Part shown: positions 29,822-41,103 of the stretch, piece by piece
How the letters are laid out: each line of letters begins with the position of its first letter
How positions within the stretch are numbered: position 1 is the stretch's first letter
Assembly (NCBI RefSeq): GCF_002901995.1
Contig: NZ_PPQN01000024.1
Span: forward strand, 1 to 64,000
Reading direction: 5' to 3'
Source: Staphylococcus coagulans
GTDB lineage: Bacteria > Bacillota > Bacilli > Staphylococcales > Staphylococcaceae
DNA: 64,000 nt
Translations under genes and position numbers: made by a program
Notes under the pieces: model-generated
What the model was told of the DNA's origin: nothing
Databases searched by the model: none
What the model saw: only the letters and a program-made list of their open reading frames with translations

Positions 29822-30630
29822 ATCGTCACACCTCTTTTACTGGATTGCTTCTTCTGTTTATGGCGTTGTATCAACTGATAGCTGATTAAGCCAACCATAA
29901 TCAATGCAAATAAAATCGTAGAAATTGCATTAATTTCCATACTCACACCACGTCGTGCCATCGCATAGATTTCAACAGATAAAACACTAAAGCCGTTACC
30001 TGTCACAAAGAAACTAACTGTAAAATCATCCAGAGAATAAGTTAACGCCATAAAAAAGCCGCCAATAATTCCCGGCATGATATGCGGAATGAGCACCTTA
30101 CTCAATAATTGAAACTCTGTAGCACCTAAATCACGTGCTGCATTCATGATCGAATCATTCATTTCGTATAATTTTGGTAAAACTATAATGACGACAATAG
30201 GGATACAAAAGGCAATATGTGAAATGAGGACAGATGTAAAACCTAATCCATATCCCGTAAAATGACCAATCGCTGTAAACATAATTAAAAATGAAGCTCC
30301 GATTACAACATCAGAAGAAACCATTAAAACGTTATTTAAAGTGAGCAATGACATTTTTAATGTTTGGTTCCGAAGTTGGTACAACAACAATGCTCCAAAA
30401 ACACCAATTATGGTTGCAATACTCGCTGCTAATAACGCAACCGCAATCGTATTAAAAACAACTTGCAAGAGATGTTTATTTTGAAATAAAGCTTGATAAT
30501 GTTCCAATGTAAAACCTTCAAAATGTGTCATATTCCCTGCACTATTAAATGAATACAACATTAAAAAGAATATCGGCAAATACAAAACGACTAATAAAGT
30601 GTACAAATAAGTTTTACCGTACCATTTCAT
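29818..30630 (-). CDS. potC: Spermidine/putrescine ABC transporter permease
   Basis: One of the two membrane permeases of the polyamine importer, 270 residues with six helices. The EAA loop that docks on PotA is visible as NAARDLGATEFQLLSKVLIPHIMPGI. Start and stop overlap those of potB and potD by 4 bases each, so the operon is tightly coupled. The C-terminus is basic (RHKQKKQSSKRG). Confidence 0.93.
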   Translation of the reverse strand: MKWYGKTYLYTLLVVLYLPIFFLMLYSFNSAGNMTHFEGFTLEHYQALFQNKHLLQVVFNTIAVALLAASIATIIGVFGALLLYQLRNQTLKMSLLTLNNVLMVSSDVVIGASFLIMFTAIGHFTGYGLGFTSVLISHIAFCIPIVVIIVLPKLYEMNDSIMNAARDLGATEFQLLSKVLIPHIMPGIIGGFFMALTYSLDDFTVSFFVTGNGFSVLSVEIYAMARRGVSMEINAISTILFALIMVGLISYQLIQRHKQKKQSSKRGVTI

Positions 30631-31433
30631 TTTGATGTGCCCCCTTTTTGCTTACTTCGTGTTAATACCATGACAAATGCCATGAATAGCACTAAAAATA
30701 TTGCAATTGTTGAGCCCATACCATAGTTTTGTATCACCAAAAACTGTTCTTCAATCGCTGTACCAATATTAATCACTTTATTACCGGCAATCAATCTTGT
30801 AATCATAAATAAAGATAATGCAGGAATAAAAGTCACTTGAATACCTGTTTTCACACCTTCAGCCGTTAACGGTAATAAAACTTTTCTAATCACCGTCGCT
30901 CGACTTGCCCCTAAGTCTTGTGCTGCAAAAAAGAGTTGATCAGGGATATCTTTCATACTGTTATAAATTGGAAGTAACATAAACGGAATATAAATATATG
31001 CCGAAACAAAGATAAAGGCTGGCGCTGTGAATAGTATAGGCTGTGCTGGTAGATGAAAGGACATCAAAATTTTGTTGATAAATCCATCATGACTGAAAAT
31101 ACCAATAAATGCATATGTCTTAAGTAGTAAATTCATCCATGTTGGTATAATCATGATTAACAACCAAGTAGCTGCATTTTTAGATTGTTGAATAAAATAG
31201 GCAGCCGGATAACTAACTAAAAGACAAATCAAGGTAATTATAAAGGCATAAATAATAGATTCACCGAGCATCATCATATAATGTGCTGTTAAAAATTGAC
31301 GATAATTCATCAAAGTAAAGTGTCCATTTTCATTGACGAATGAAAAATAAAGGAGTAAAACGACAGGTATGATAATGAAGAAAACCATCCATAGCAAATA
31401 AGGGATAGCGAGCCAACGATTAATGTGTTTCAT
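30627..31433 (-). CDS. potB: Spermidine/putrescine ABC transporter permease
   Basis: The second permease, 268 residues, six helices, BPD_transp_1 fold. Its EAA motif reads [25 protein letters not shown]. The start overlaps potA's end by 14 bases. Together with PotC it forms the channel driven by the PotA ATPase. Confidence 0.93.
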   Translation of the reverse strand: MKHINRWLAIPYLLWMVFFIIIPVVLLLYFSFVNENGHFTLMNYRQFLTAHYMMMLGESIIYAFIITLICLLVSYPAAYFIQQSKNAATWLLIMIIPTWMNLLLKTYAFIGIFSHDGFINKILMSFHLPAQPILFTAPAFIFVSAYIYIPFMLLPIYNSMKDIPDQLFFAAQDLGASRATVIRKVLLPLTAEGVKTGIQVTFIPALSLFMITRLIAGNKVINIGTAIEEQFLVIQNYGMGSTIAIFLVLFMAFVMVLTRSKQKGGTSK

Positions 31434-32520
31434 AGTTTAATTCTCCATAACCTTCTATTCGTTTATCAAACTCTTCTTCAGTTTCACCCGGCACCATGAT
31501 ATGAATCGCTTCTGGCTCAAAGTCGAGTCCTACACGCGCTCCTATATTTGCATTTTTAGTCGATTGAATTGTCCATTCATACCCTTTTCGATCTTCACAT
31601 ATCATTTCGTAATGTACACCTCTAAATAGCGAACTCGTCACAGTCGCTTTAAAAAGCCCTTTTTCTTCAGGAACAACTGTAATATCTTCTGGTCGAATAA
31701 CGACATCGACTTGCGTTTGTGATGGGATGTCTTTATCTACACAATCAAAGTTTTGACCATAGATATTGACGATATAGTCCTCCATCATAACACCCTCAAC
31801 GATATTCGATTCACCAATAAAATCTGCCACAAATCGATTGACAGGCTCATCATAAATATCAAGTGGTGTTCCAAATTGTTCAATTTTTCCTTCACGCATG
31901 ACGAAAATGAAGTCGCTCATCGCTAAAGCTTCTTCTTGATCATGTGTTACGAATACGAAAGTGATTCCAAGTCGTTTCTGCAACGCTCTTAATTCATATT
32001 GCATTTCAGTGCGCAATTTCAAATCTAATGCGGATAACGATTCATCGAGTAGTAAAATCTCTGGTTCATTGACAATTGCACGTGCTATCGCAATACGTTG
32101 TTTTTGTCCACCACTTAATGCATGTATAGAACTTTCAATATATCTTTCAAGTTTTACTAATTTAAGTGCTTCTTTTACTTTTTCATCAATTTGTTGCTTA
32201 TTTAGCTTTTTTAATTTCAAACCAAATGCCACATTATCATATACATTTAAATGTGGAAATAAAGCATAATCTTGGAAAACGGTATTGACTTGTCGCTGAT
32301 TTGCAGGCCGTTGATTAATATTTTTACCTAAATACACAATTTCTCCCACGTCCGGTGATTCAAACCCGGCAATCAGTCTTAGCATCGTCGTCTTACCACA
32401 TCCTGATGGCCCAAGTATAGTATAAAAATAACCAGATTCTATCTCTAAATCGACTGCATCTAAAATTGTCGTTTCATCATACTTTTTAGTAATCTTCTTA
32501 AAAGATAATAACTCACTCAA
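31420..32520 (-). CDS. potA: Spermidine/putrescine ABC transporter ATPase
   Basis: The ATPase of the polyamine importer, 366 residues. Walker [10 protein letters not shown] (37-45), Q-loop [11 protein letters not shown], signature [14 protein letters not shown], Walker [14 protein letters not shown] and the switch His in FVTHDQEEA are intact, followed by a C-terminal TOBE regulatory domain (about 240-366). I chose a TTG start at 32520 because AGGAGG lies 9 bases upstream and [14 protein letters not shown] is the expected N-terminus. It follows the regulator gene by 13 bases, so the operon is potR-A-B-C-D. Confidence 0.95.
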   Translation of the reverse strand: MSELLSFKKITKKYDETTILDAVDLEIESGYFYTILGPSGCGKTTMLRLIAGFESPDVGEIVYLGKNINQRPANQRQVNTVFQDYALFPHLNVYDNVAFGLKLKKLNKQQIDEKVKEALKLVKLERYIESSIHALSGGQKQRIAIARAIVNEPEILLLDESLSALDLKLRTEMQYELRALQKRLGITFVFVTHDQEEALAMSDFIFVMREGKIEQFGTPLDIYDEPVNRFVADFIGESNIVEGVMMEDYIVNIYGQNFDCVDKDIPSQTQVDVVIRPEDITVVPEEKGLFKATVTSSLFRGVHYEMICEDRKGYEWTIQSTKNANIGARVGLDFEPEAIHIMVPGETEEEFDKRIEGYGELNYETH

Positions 32521-32533
32521 TTCTAAAACCCTC

Positions 32534-33073
32534 CTATAAATATGATGATGTAGCAACAATCATCAACTTTGCACAAACATGACCCGCATTAGATAAACGG
32601 TGTGTGGCATGTGCTTTAAAATAAAGTGCATCCCCCTGTTCAGCAGTATATTGATGCTCGCCTAAAGTTAGTGTAACCTTCCCTTCTAAACAATATACAA
32701 ATGTGTCAGAGACAGAAGGCTGAAAATCTTTATATGACGCATAAGGTTGCAATGTCAGTAATAAAGGTTCCATATCAAACTCATTCGAACGCTTTACTGG
32801 CCATTGTAAAAAATACCCTTTTTCATCTTCATCATAAGTCAGTTGCTCATTTTTTGGATAATGTACTTTTGTGACGTATTTCGTATCAAAAAATTCTTTT
32901 GGAGAAGTACCTAACACTTCTAGAATATTTAAGAATGTTTCCATGCTTGGAGAAGTTTTATTACTCTCAATTTGAGAAATATAGCCCTTAGATAAATCTG
33001 TCCTTTCACCAAGCTCTTCTTGCGTTAAATTTTTTAAGCGTCTCAAGTTTTTAATCTTTTGACCAATCTCCAT
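32534..33073 (-). CDS. potR: XRE-cupin regulator of the pot operon
   Basis: A 179-residue transcription factor. Residues 1-60 are an XRE-type helix-turn-helix ([24 protein letters not shown]), and the C-terminal half is a cupin barrel ([38 protein letters not shown]), the PuuR-like build seen in polyamine regulators. It is the first gene of the pot operon. The cupin may sense polyamines, which is inference from family. An inverted repeat upstream could be its own operator. Confidence 0.88.
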   Translation of the reverse strand: MEIGQKIKNLRRLKNLTQEELGERTDLSKGYISQIESNKTSPSMETFLNILEVLGTSPKEFFDTKYVTKVHYPKNEQLTYDEDEKGYFLQWPVKRSNEFDMEPLLLTLQPYASYKDFQPSVSDTFVYCLEGKVTLTLGEHQYTAEQGDALYFKAHATHRLSNAGHVCAKLMIVATSSYL

Positions 33074-33113
33074 AAAGTTCCTCCACTCAAAAAAGCGACT
33101 TGTTTACTTTTAC

Positions 33114-33128
33114 TAAACATTTTGTTTA
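33114..33128. promoter_or_regulatory. Candidate PotR operator
   Basis: TAAACATTTTGTTTA is a perfect 15-base inverted repeat (6-base arms, 3-base centre), 41 bases before the potR start. Size and position suit binding of a dimeric XRE regulator. The role is inferred. Confidence 0.5.
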
Positions 33129-33174
33129 ATGCTTAATAAAAATAACAAATCGCTCACGAAATTACAATAGTTTT

Positions 33175-33447
33175 TTACTTGTTTGATAAAATTTCTTGAT
33201 CCGGATTTTCTTTAGCTTGTTTCATTACAAAATAGCTGTCATAGCCACTGTGCTTTCTGAAATCCTCAAAAATACGTTTCTCATCAGCTTTACCAGGAAC
33301 AACTGCTTTAAAACGACGATAACGTGCCATTAAAACTTCTCTTGCAATATGTTGTTCATAGTAGGATTCAATCGCATTAAAAAATGTAATGACATCCATA
33401 ATTTCATCTTTTGACCAGTCCATATCAATCGGATAATGATAATCCAT
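33175..33447 (-). CDS. UPF0223 family protein (YktA-like)
   Basis: A 90-residue protein of UPF0223. The start MDYHYPIDMDWSKDEIMDVITFFNAIE and the middle YRRFKAVVPGKADEK are characteristic. It is helical and soluble, of unknown function. It lies between potR and the pdh operon terminator, as in S. aureus. AGGAGGGG precedes the ATG. Confidence 0.85.
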   Translation of the reverse strand: MDYHYPIDMDWSKDEIMDVITFFNAIESYYEQHIAREVLMARYRRFKAVVPGKADEKRIFEDFRKHSGYDSYFVMKQAKENPDQEILSNK

Positions 33448-33518
33448 TCTAGCCCCTCCTTAAAGTTGGAATCCATTCCACACATCTCGTTGTTCATTCT
33501 AACATTGTTCGAGAAATG

Positions 33519-33552
33519 AAAAAAGGGACTGAAACAGCGATGTTTCAGTCCC
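33519..33552 (-). terminator. Terminator of the pdh operon
   Basis: GGGACTGAAACA (33525-33536) pairs perfectly with TGTTTCAGTCCC (33541-33552) around 4 bases. On the minus strand it is followed by TTTTTTC, a textbook intrinsic terminator 19 bases after pdhD. Confidence 0.93.
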
Positions 33553-33570
33553 TCGTCTATATAACTATTA

Positions 33571-34977
33571 TTACATTGTATGGATTGGTAATCCTAAAGC
33601 TTTTTCAGCTGCTTCCATGCTCATTTCACCTAAAGTTGGGTGGGCATGTACAGTTAAAGCGATGTCTTCAGCGTTCATACCTGATTCAATTGCTAAACCT
33701 AGTTCAGCAATCACATCTGATGCACTTGTACCTACCACTTGCGCACCGATTAATGTGTCATCTTCTTTAAGTGTAATCAATTTAACGAATCCGTTTGTAT
33801 CATCTAATGATAATGCACGGCCGTTTGCTTGATAAGGGAATTTAGAAGCTTTATATTCGATGCCTTCTTCTTTAGCTTGTGCTTCAGTATAACCCACTTG
33901 TGCCAATTCAGGCTCAGTGAAACATACCGCTGGCATACCAATGTAATCTACTTCTGCATTTTGTCCAGCAATCGCTTCAGCAGCAACTTTTGCTTCATAA
34001 CTTGCTTTGTGTGCTAATGGTAATCCTGGAACAATATCACCAATTGCATAGATACTATCAACAGAAGTACGGCTTTGTTTATCGACTTCAATTAAACCAC
34101 GATCTGTAAGTTTAACGCCTGCTTCTTCTAAACCAAGCTCGTCTGTATTTGGACGGCGACCTACAGTTACTAATACGTAGTCAGCTTCGATTGTTTTTTC
34201 TTCGCCTTTAACTTCATAAGTCACTTTAACGCCATTTTCAGTTTCTTCAGCAGATTTAGCTAAAGCTTCAGTTTCGATCTTCATACCTTTAGCTTTCATT
34301 TCTTTCTTAACTGGCGCAACCATTTGTTTTTCGAAACCGCCTAAGATTTCTTTTGCACCTTCAAGAATTGTTACTTCAGTACCGAAGTTCGCATAAGCAG
34401 TACCTAATTCTGAACCGATATAACCGCCACCAACAACGACTAATTTTTCTGGTACTTCTTGTAAGTTTAATGCGCCTGTTGAATCAAGAACACGACCACC
34501 AAATTCAAAATTAGGAATTTGAATTGGACGTGAACCTGTTGCAACGATAGCATTTTTAAAGTTGTAAGTTTGTGCACTTTTTTCATCCATAACACGTAAG
34601 CTGTGTGCATCAACGAAATAAGCTTCACCTTTAACGATTTCAACTTTATTACCTTTTAATAAAGATTCTACACCGCTTGTTAATTTGTTAACAACTGAAC
34701 CTTTAAAAGTTTGAACTTTACCGAAGTCTAAAGAAACATTTTCTGCTGTAATGCCAAGGTCTGAACCGTGTTGAGCTTGCTCAAAGCGGTGAGAAACATT
34801 TAATAACGCTTTAGAAGGAATACAACCTACGTTTAAACACACACCACCTAAGTTACCTTTCTCAACGATTGTTACTTTTTGACCTAATTGTGCAGCACGG
34901 ATTGCTGCAACATAACCACCAGGACCTGCCCCAATGACAATAGTATCTGTTTCAATTGGAAAATCTCCGACTACCAT
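33571..34977 (-). CDS. pdhD: Dihydrolipoyl dehydrogenase, PDH E3
   Basis: The FAD/NAD flavoprotein that reoxidises the lipoyl groups of the pyruvate dehydrogenase complex. The 468 residues show the FAD-binding [17 protein letters not shown], the redox-active GGVCLNVGC (C47, C52), the NAD-binding [10 protein letters not shown], the second FAD motif YAIGDIVPG and the C-terminal catalytic HAHPTLGE. It begins 3 bases after pdhC and is the last gene of the operon. Confidence 0.98.
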   Translation of the reverse strand: MVVGDFPIETDTIVIGAGPGGYVAAIRAAQLGQKVTIVEKGNLGGVCLNVGCIPSKALLNVSHRFEQAQHGSDLGITAENVSLDFGKVQTFKGSVVNKLTSGVESLLKGNKVEIVKGEAYFVDAHSLRVMDEKSAQTYNFKNAIVATGSRPIQIPNFEFGGRVLDSTGALNLQEVPEKLVVVGGGYIGSELGTAYANFGTEVTILEGAKEILGGFEKQMVAPVKKEMKAKGMKIETEALAKSAEETENGVKVTYEVKGEEKTIEADYVLVTVGRRPNTDELGLEEAGVKLTDRGLIEVDKQSRTSVDSIYAIGDIVPGLPLAHKASYEAKVAAEAIAGQNAEVDYIGMPAVCFTEPELAQVGYTEAQAKEEGIEYKASKFPYQANGRALSLDDTNGFVKLITLKEDDTLIGAQVVGTSASDVIAELGLAIESGMNAEDIALTVHAHPTLGEMSMEAAEKALGLPIHTM

Positions 34978-34980
34978 ATT

Positions 34981-36282
34981 TTACCCCTCCATTAATAATA
35001 GTTCTGGATTGTTTAATAAACGTTTGATGTGGTTCATAGCATTTTGACCTGTTGCACCATCGATTTGTCTATGGTCAAAGCTAAGTGATAATGCTAATAC
35101 AGGCGCTGCTACAATTTCACCATCTTTTACGATAGGTTTTTGTGCAATACGGCCAATACCTAAAATAGCAACTTCTGGATGGTTGATAACTGGTGTGAAC
35201 CATTGACCACCTGCAGAACCAATGTTACTGATTGTACATGTTGCGCCTTTCATTTCGTCAGAAGTTAATTTACCATCACGAGCTTTTACAGCAAGTTCAT
35301 TAATTTCATCTGAAATTTCGAACATTGATTTACGGTCTGCATTTTTAACAACAGGCACTAATAAACCTCTTTCTGTATCTGCTGCAATACCGATGTTCCA
35401 ATAATGTTTATGAACAACTTCACCTGCTTCTTCATTAAATGAAGTGTTAAGTGCTGGGTATTTTTTCAATGCAGAAACTAATGCTTTCACAACATATGGT
35501 AAGAATGTTAATTTTGTACCTTGCTCAGCAGCAATTTCTTTAAATTTCTTACGGTGATCCCATAATTCTTGAACATCAATTTCATCCATTAATGTTACGT
35601 GAGGTGCTGTATGTTTAGAGTTAACCATTGCTTTAGCAATTGCTTTACGCATTGCAGGGATTTTTTCAGTTGTTTCAGGGAATTCACCTTCAGTTGAAAC
35701 TGTTGATGCTGCTGGTGCTGCAGATTCTTGAGGTGCTTCAGATGCTGATGCAATTTGTGATTCAGGTGCTGCTTGGCCACCACCATTAATGTATGCATTT
35801 ACATCTTCTTTAGTAATTCTACCATTTTTACCTGTACCATTTACAGCTTTAATGTTGACATTATTATCGCGTGCATATTTACGTACAGACGGCATTGCTT
35901 TAACGTGTCTATTTTCATCGACTTCACCAGCTTCTTGAGGTGCTGCAGCTGGTTCAGCTTTTGCTTCTTCTTGAGGTGCTTCTTCTGCTTTATCAGAACC
36001 ACCGTCATGACTATGACCGCCTTTGAATTCCATTTCTTCAGCATCAGGTGCGTCAATCATTACAATTGTATCGCCGACTACTGCAACTGTTCCTTCTTCA
36101 ACGAGTACTTTTTCTACAGTACCGCTTACAGGTGATGGAATTTCAACAACTGATTTATCATTTTGTACTTCACATAATACGTCATCTTCTTCAATAGTAT
36201 CTCCAGCTTTAACAAACCACTTTACGATTTCACCTTCGTGGATACCTTCACCAATATCGGGTAATCTAAATTCAAATGCCAC
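34981..36282 (-). CDS. pdhC: Dihydrolipoamide acetyltransferase, PDH E2
   Basis: The core of the pyruvate dehydrogenase complex, transferring acetyl from lipoyl-lysine to CoA. The 433 residues consist of one lipoyl domain (1-80, lipoyl Lys43 in [10 protein letters not shown]), an Ala/Pro/Glu-rich linker, the peripheral subunit-binding domain (about 130-165, [20 protein letters not shown]), a second linker and the catalytic domain with [12 protein letters not shown] (His404). A hairpin-containing gap of 134 bases separates it from pdhB. Confidence 0.97.
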   Translation of the reverse strand: MAFEFRLPDIGEGIHEGEIVKWFVKAGDTIEEDDVLCEVQNDKSVVEIPSPVSGTVEKVLVEEGTVAVVGDTIVMIDAPDAEEMEFKGGHSHDGGSDKAEEAPQEEAKAEPAAAPQEAGEVDENRHVKAMPSVRKYARDNNVNIKAVNGTGKNGRITKEDVNAYINGGGQAAPESQIASASEAPQESAAPAASTVSTEGEFPETTEKIPAMRKAIAKAMVNSKHTAPHVTLMDEIDVQELWDHRKKFKEIAAEQGTKLTFLPYVVKALVSALKKYPALNTSFNEEAGEVVHKHYWNIGIAADTERGLLVPVVKNADRKSMFEISDEINELAVKARDGKLTSDEMKGATCTISNIGSAGGQWFTPVINHPEVAILGIGRIAQKPIVKDGEIVAAPVLALSLSFDHRQIDGATGQNAMNHIKRLLNNPELLLMEG

Positions 36283-36336
36283 GTTGTTTCCTCCTAAAAA
36301 TCAATTTTTAATAATAAGTTATCCACACAGATTTAG

Positions 36337-36366
36337 GAGAAGAAACGGCCGACCGTTTCATTCTCC
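36337..36366. other. Hairpin in the pdhB-pdhC gap
   Basis: GGAGAAGAAACGG and CCGTTTCATTCTCC form a strong stem with one internal mismatch around a 4-base loop. It lacks a T run on either strand, so it is more likely an mRNA processing or stability element than a full terminator. It may set the E2/E3 to E1 ratio. Confidence 0.6.
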
Positions 36367-36416
36367 ATTTGTGCCTCTGTGACTTTCTCGTTTAACACAT
36401 CTTCTCAATTTCTCTA

Positions 36417-37394
36417 TTAAAACTCTAGCGTTGCTTTTGCTTGCTCAATAATGTCATTTTTATTTGGTAACCAAACATTTTCTGCTTGTGTGAATGGGTA
36501 AATCGTATCTGGTGCAGCTACGCGACCAATTGGTGCTTCTAATGATAAGATGGCACGTTGTGATAATTCTGATACCACGTTCGCTCCAACACCTGCTTGT
36601 TTTTGAGCTTCTTGAACAACAACCACACGACCTGTTTTTTCAGTTGATGCAACTAAAGTATCAATATCTAATGGTTGTACTGTACGTAAGTCAATTACTT
36701 CAACTGAGTGACCTTCTTTTTCAAGTTCTTCAGCTGCTTTTAATGATTCTTGTACCATCGCACCGTAAGCGATAATTGTTAAATCAGTACCTTCACGTTT
36801 AACGTTAGCTTTACCGATTTCAATAGTATATTCTTCTTCTGGTACTTCTTCACGGAATGAACGATATAATTTCATATGTTCAAGGTAAACAACTGGATCA
36901 TTGCTGCGGATACTTTCGATTAATAATCCTTTTGCATCGTATGGACCTGATGGGATAACAACTTTCAAACCAGGAGATTGTGCTAAAACACCTTCTAAGT
37001 TATCAGCATGCAATTCTGGTGTGTGTACGCCCCCACCAAATGGTGTACGAATTGTAACTGGTGCAGCTTTAGAGTTACCTGTACGGAAACGATGACGTGC
37101 AATTTGTCCTGCAACAGAGTCGAATACTTCAAATACGAAACCTAAGAATTGGATTTCCATAATAGGACGGTATCCTTGTGTTGTAAGACCTAAAGCTAAA
37201 CCACCGATTCCTGATTCAGCTAAAGGTGTATCGAATACACGGTCTTCACCGAATTCTTTTTGTAAACCCTCTGTTACACGGAATACACCGCCGTTTACAC
37301 CAACGTCTTCACCAAATAACAAAGTGTTTTCGTCATTTTTAAGTTCAGTTGCTAGCGCATTATTAATCGCTTGAACCATTGTCATTTGTGCCAT
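36417..37394 (-). CDS. pdhB: Pyruvate dehydrogenase E1 beta subunit
   Basis: The beta subunit of the thiamine-diphosphate-dependent E1 component, 325 residues. Typical stretches are [48 protein letters not shown] (with the conserved catalytic-site His) and [17 protein letters not shown]. It starts 3 bases after the pdhA stop, and an ATG with adequate ribosome binding site lies within the end of pdhA. Confidence 0.97.
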   Translation of the reverse strand: MAQMTMVQAINNALATELKNDENTLLFGEDVGVNGGVFRVTEGLQKEFGEDRVFDTPLAESGIGGLALGLTTQGYRPIMEIQFLGFVFEVFDSVAGQIARHRFRTGNSKAAPVTIRTPFGGGVHTPELHADNLEGVLAQSPGLKVVIPSGPYDAKGLLIESIRSNDPVVYLEHMKLYRSFREEVPEEEYTIEIGKANVKREGTDLTIIAYGAMVQESLKAAEELEKEGHSVEVIDLRTVQPLDIDTLVASTEKTGRVVVVQEAQKQAGVGANVVSELSQRAILSLEAPIGRVAAPDTIYPFTQAENVWLPNKNDIIEQAKATLEF

Positions 37395-37397
37395 GGC

Positions 37398-38546
<1,149 letters not shown>

Positions 38547-38558
38547 TCAACTTACTTT

Positions 38559-38595
38559 AGTGTAACACAAAACATAAAAACTGTTAAACAGTTTT
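38559..38595 (-). promoter_or_regulatory. pdhA promoter with palindrome over the -35
   Basis: On the minus strand TTAACA (38582-38587), a 17-base spacer and TACACT with a TG extension (38559-38564) form a promoter. A perfect 19-base inverted repeat, AAAACTGTTTAACAGTTTT (38577-38595), covers the -35 box. Upstream, TATAACAGT boxes recur at 38637-38645 and 38659-38667, spaced 22 bases. The regulator is unknown. Confidence 0.65.
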
Positions 38596-38669
38596 ATGCA
38601 ACTTCTGTAACACTTGATATAACAACAGTATGGCCAACTGTTATACTATTGAACTCGAACTGTTATATT

Positions 38670-39302
38670 CTAATTGTTAGCGATTTCATCGACATCTTGC
38701 TTCTCTGTTTGAACTTTTCGAATTGCTTTTGTATAGTTATCAACCTTTTTCTTCATTTCTTTTTGTGCTTTATTTAAAGCTTCGGAACGTTTATCCACTT
38801 CTTCTTGTGTGCCAGAAGAATTTTTGAAATAACCAAATAAGTCTTTCTCTTTATTAATAATATTTTGATAGCCTTTCACAAAATCTTTATGCTTTTTATA
38901 TTTTTCTTCTAATGCTTGGTTTAACTGGTCGTATTCTTTTTTGTCATCTTTATCTTCAATTTTGTTAGATTCTTTTTTGATATTTTGAAAATCTTTCTCT
39001 GATTGCGCCATTGCTTTAGACTCTTTATCAAGTTGTTTTTCTCTTTGTGCTGCATTATCTAAGAAAGCTTTAACCTTATCTTGGACTTTGCTAATATCTT
39101 TTCCACTTACTTCTTTAGAAATTTTTTCTTTCTCTTTTTCGAGTTTATTCATTTCTTTATTAATGTTTTGAATTGGCGCTTCTGCTTTTTGCATTTTTTC
39201 AAGTCCATTATTGTAATTCTCAAAATACTCTTTGTCGTTATTACAACCTGCCAGCAATATCGTTGCAGCCATTGCTACACCCATTGTTTTTTTGAATTTC
39301 AT
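38670..39302 (-). CDS. YkyA-family cell-wall-binding lipoprotein
   Basis: A 210-residue lipoprotein. The N-terminus MKFKKTMGVAMAATILLAGC has a perfect lipobox (LAGC, Cys20), so it is anchored outside the membrane. The mature part is almost wholly Lys/Glu/Asp-rich coiled coil, matching the YkyA family (putative cell-wall binding lipoprotein). The function is not established. It lies directly upstream of the pdh promoter in the same orientation. Confidence 0.85.
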   Translation of the reverse strand: MKFKKTMGVAMAATILLAGCNNDKEYFENYNNGLEKMQKAEAPIQNINKEMNKLEKEKEKISKEVSGKDISKVQDKVKAFLDNAAQREKQLDKESKAMAQSEKDFQNIKKESNKIEDKDDKKEYDQLNQALEEKYKKHKDFVKGYQNIINKEKDLFGYFKNSSGTQEEVDKRSEALNKAQKEMKKKVDNYTKAIRKVQTEKQDVDEIANN

Positions 39303-39721
39303 AATTTATGGTCCTCCTTATATTGTCAATGGCTATATTAATGAAATTTCCTTCATAATTCAAATGATGCTTCGTTTTCTGCGTCAATTCATAACTTTAC
39401 TTTACAAAAGCTTATCATTGTAACGATTTTGAATTGCTGAGTCATATCTCACTCATTTGTCATTATACCAAAACACATCGCATACAACTCAATATTATGC
39501 ATTAATATGTTAAACTTGGCGTAAACTTTTAAAGGAGGTCTATTTAAATTAAAATAATATGGTACCCGTAAAATACGTCTTAAACCATACTTAAAAGTGG
39601 CACTTTTTCATTTTTAGAGATGTTAGCATAGTATAGAATAAAATCACAACTTCCTTTTTAATTTTGTCAAATAATTATTGAGTAATTAAGAGTAAACGAC
39701 TATCACTTTTAAGTCATTTTT
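39303..39721. other. Divergent ykyA-def spacer with orphan Shine-Dalgarno
   Basis: An excellent ribosome binding site AAAGGAGGT (39531-39539) is not followed by any start codon at useful distance; the nearest ATG (39559) gives an 11-codon frame. AAAAGTG-G-CACTTTT (39593-39607) forms a small inverted repeat. Promoters of ykyA and def must also lie here. Confidence 0.4.
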
Positions 39722-39730
39722 TGATATATT
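39722..39730 (+). promoter_or_regulatory. Extended -10 promoter of def
   Basis: TGATATATT has the TGn-TATATT form of an extended -10. It lies 24 bases before the def start, so the leader is very short. Confidence 0.55.
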
Positions 39731-39753
39731 AATAAGTAAGGAAGGTGTCAAAT

Positions 39754-40305
39754 ATGTTAACAATGAAAGATATTATTAGAGATGGACATCCAACACTTCG
39801 CCAAAGATCAAAGGAAGTGGAGTTCCCATTAACTGACGAAGAACGTCAAACTTTATTAGATATGCAAACTTTTTTAAGAAATAGTCAAGATCCAGAAATT
39901 GCTGAAAAATACCAATTACGTAGTGGTGTAGGTCTCGCTGCACCTCAAATCAATGTACCTAAACGTATGTTTGCCATTTATTTACCAGATGATGGAAATG
40001 GCAATTCATATGATATGGGTATCGTCAATCCTAAAATCGTAAGCCATAGCGTACAAGATGGTTATTTACCTACAGGTGAAGGATGTCTAAGCGTTGACGA
40101 AGACGTGCCCGGTTTAGTTCACCGTCATTATCGAATCAAATTAAAAGGTTATGATATCGATGGTAATGAAATCAGTTTGAGACTTAAAGGTTATCCCGCC
40201 ATTGTCGTGCAGCATGAGCTTGATCATTTAGATGGCGTTTTATTTTATGATCGCATTGATCACGATAACCCACTTAAGCCAAAAGATGGTGCAGTCGAAG
40301 TTTAA
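39754..40305 (+). CDS. def: Peptide deformylase
   Basis: This Fe(II) metalloprotease removes the formyl group from nascent proteins. With the ATG at 39754 ([25 protein letters not shown] upstream) it has 183 residues, the S. aureus length. All three motifs are present: GVGLAAPQI (58-66), EGCLS (Cys111) and QHELDH (His154, Glu155, His158). It is a type II (Gram-positive) deformylase with the usual insertions. Confidence 0.97.
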   Translation: MLTMKDIIRDGHPTLRQRSKEVEFPLTDEERQTLLDMQTFLRNSQDPEIAEKYQLRSGVGLAAPQINVPKRMFAIYLPDDGNGNSYDMGIVNPKIVSHSVQDGYLPTGEGCLSVDEDVPGLVHRHYRIKLKGYDIDGNEISLRLKGYPAIVVQHELDHLDGVLFYDRIDHDNPLKPKDGAVEV

Positions 40306-40349
40306 ATATTGTCAAATTGATATTCAGTAAATTCTAATTATAAATAGCA

Positions 40350-40391
40350 AAGCCCCAAACCTCTGATGAATTTAAGTGAGATTTGGGGTTT
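40350..40391. terminator. Terminator after def
   Basis: AGCCCCAAACCTC pairs with GAGATTTGGGGTTT around a 14-base loop with one mismatch. It lies between the convergent def and the small unknown gene and could stop transcription from either side. Confidence 0.75.
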
Positions 40392-40491
40392 CGTTAAATG
40401 AGCTATCGCCTGAGCCGTAGATAGGTTAAATATGTAGTGATATACATCATTGCCTTATTTAGACTGTTTGTTAATCCTTCCTACATTGAGA

Positions 40492-40761
40492 CTATAAAAA
40501 CACATCTCTTCTTTGCTTATGTCTAATTCCTTCATCATCCAACGCCTCTTTAAGTAATTCAAAAGTTTCCATGTCTAAAAACTCTGGATCATGATGATGT
40601 CTAATAAAGTAGTGGTTATCTTGTGTTGCTTGCTCTTCTTCATATTCAAAAAACATTGTGACTTGTTCATTTCTGACTTCGAACTGAATCTCAATTAATT
40701 TTTTGTCCTCTCGATTACGTTCCTCTTTAACTTCTGTTAATAACTGCGCTACACTTTTCAT
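40492..40761 (-). CDS. Small acidic conserved protein, unknown function
   Basis: An 89-residue protein with start MKSVAQLLTEVKEERN at 40761; AAAGGTG lies upstream, and an ATG two codons earlier is also possible. It is soluble, rich in Glu, Asp and His (YFIRHHHDPEFLDMETFELL), with no motif I recognise. Its homologue occurs in staphylococci between def and rpoY. It is divergent from rpoY across a 340-base gap. Confidence 0.65.
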   Translation of the reverse strand: MKSVAQLLTEVKEERNREDKKLIEIQFEVRNEQVTMFFEYEEEQATQDNHYFIRHHHDPEFLDMETFELLKEALDDEGIRHKQRRDVFL

Positions 40762-40785
40762 CTTCATCACCTTTTTTCGGGACAT

Positions 40786-41099
40786 TTTAAAGAGATATAC
40801 TATTTATCTCATTTAGGTACTATTTTAGTTTATCACATTCCGCTTTATTTATTCGATGACTTCATGTAAAATAAAAGCAACTGGGCTGTATTTGAAATAC
40901 AATACACCTCATCAAGAACGGAAATCAAAATTAGCGATGTACATGCGAGATTAAAGTGAATGAAATGATGAATTGAATGTTATTGAACACATTGTTTAAT
41001 CATGATTCGGTTCATGTTTTTTATTTTAAAATTCAATTTTTAACCCTGTGGCATGTAAATCGATTTATTATAAAGAGATATCCAATTTAGGAGGAACGA
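40786..41099 (+). promoter_or_regulatory. rpoY-rnjA leader with palindrome and short terminator
   Basis: A weak promoter TTTATT-N17-TAAAAT ends near 40873. TGTATTT-G-AAATACA (40887-40901) is a perfect inverted repeat. Further on, CATGA-TTCGGT-TCATG (41001-41016) followed by TTTTTTATTTT looks like an intrinsic terminator, about 85 bases before rpoY. The leader may thus be attenuated, or a separate short RNA may end there. Confidence 0.4.
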
Positions 41100-41103
41100 A
41101 TTA

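Noticed and set aside
39559-39594. Eleven-codon frame MVPVKYVLNHT after the orphan ribosome binding site
   Set aside because: The ATG is about 20 bases from GGAGG, too far for efficient initiation.
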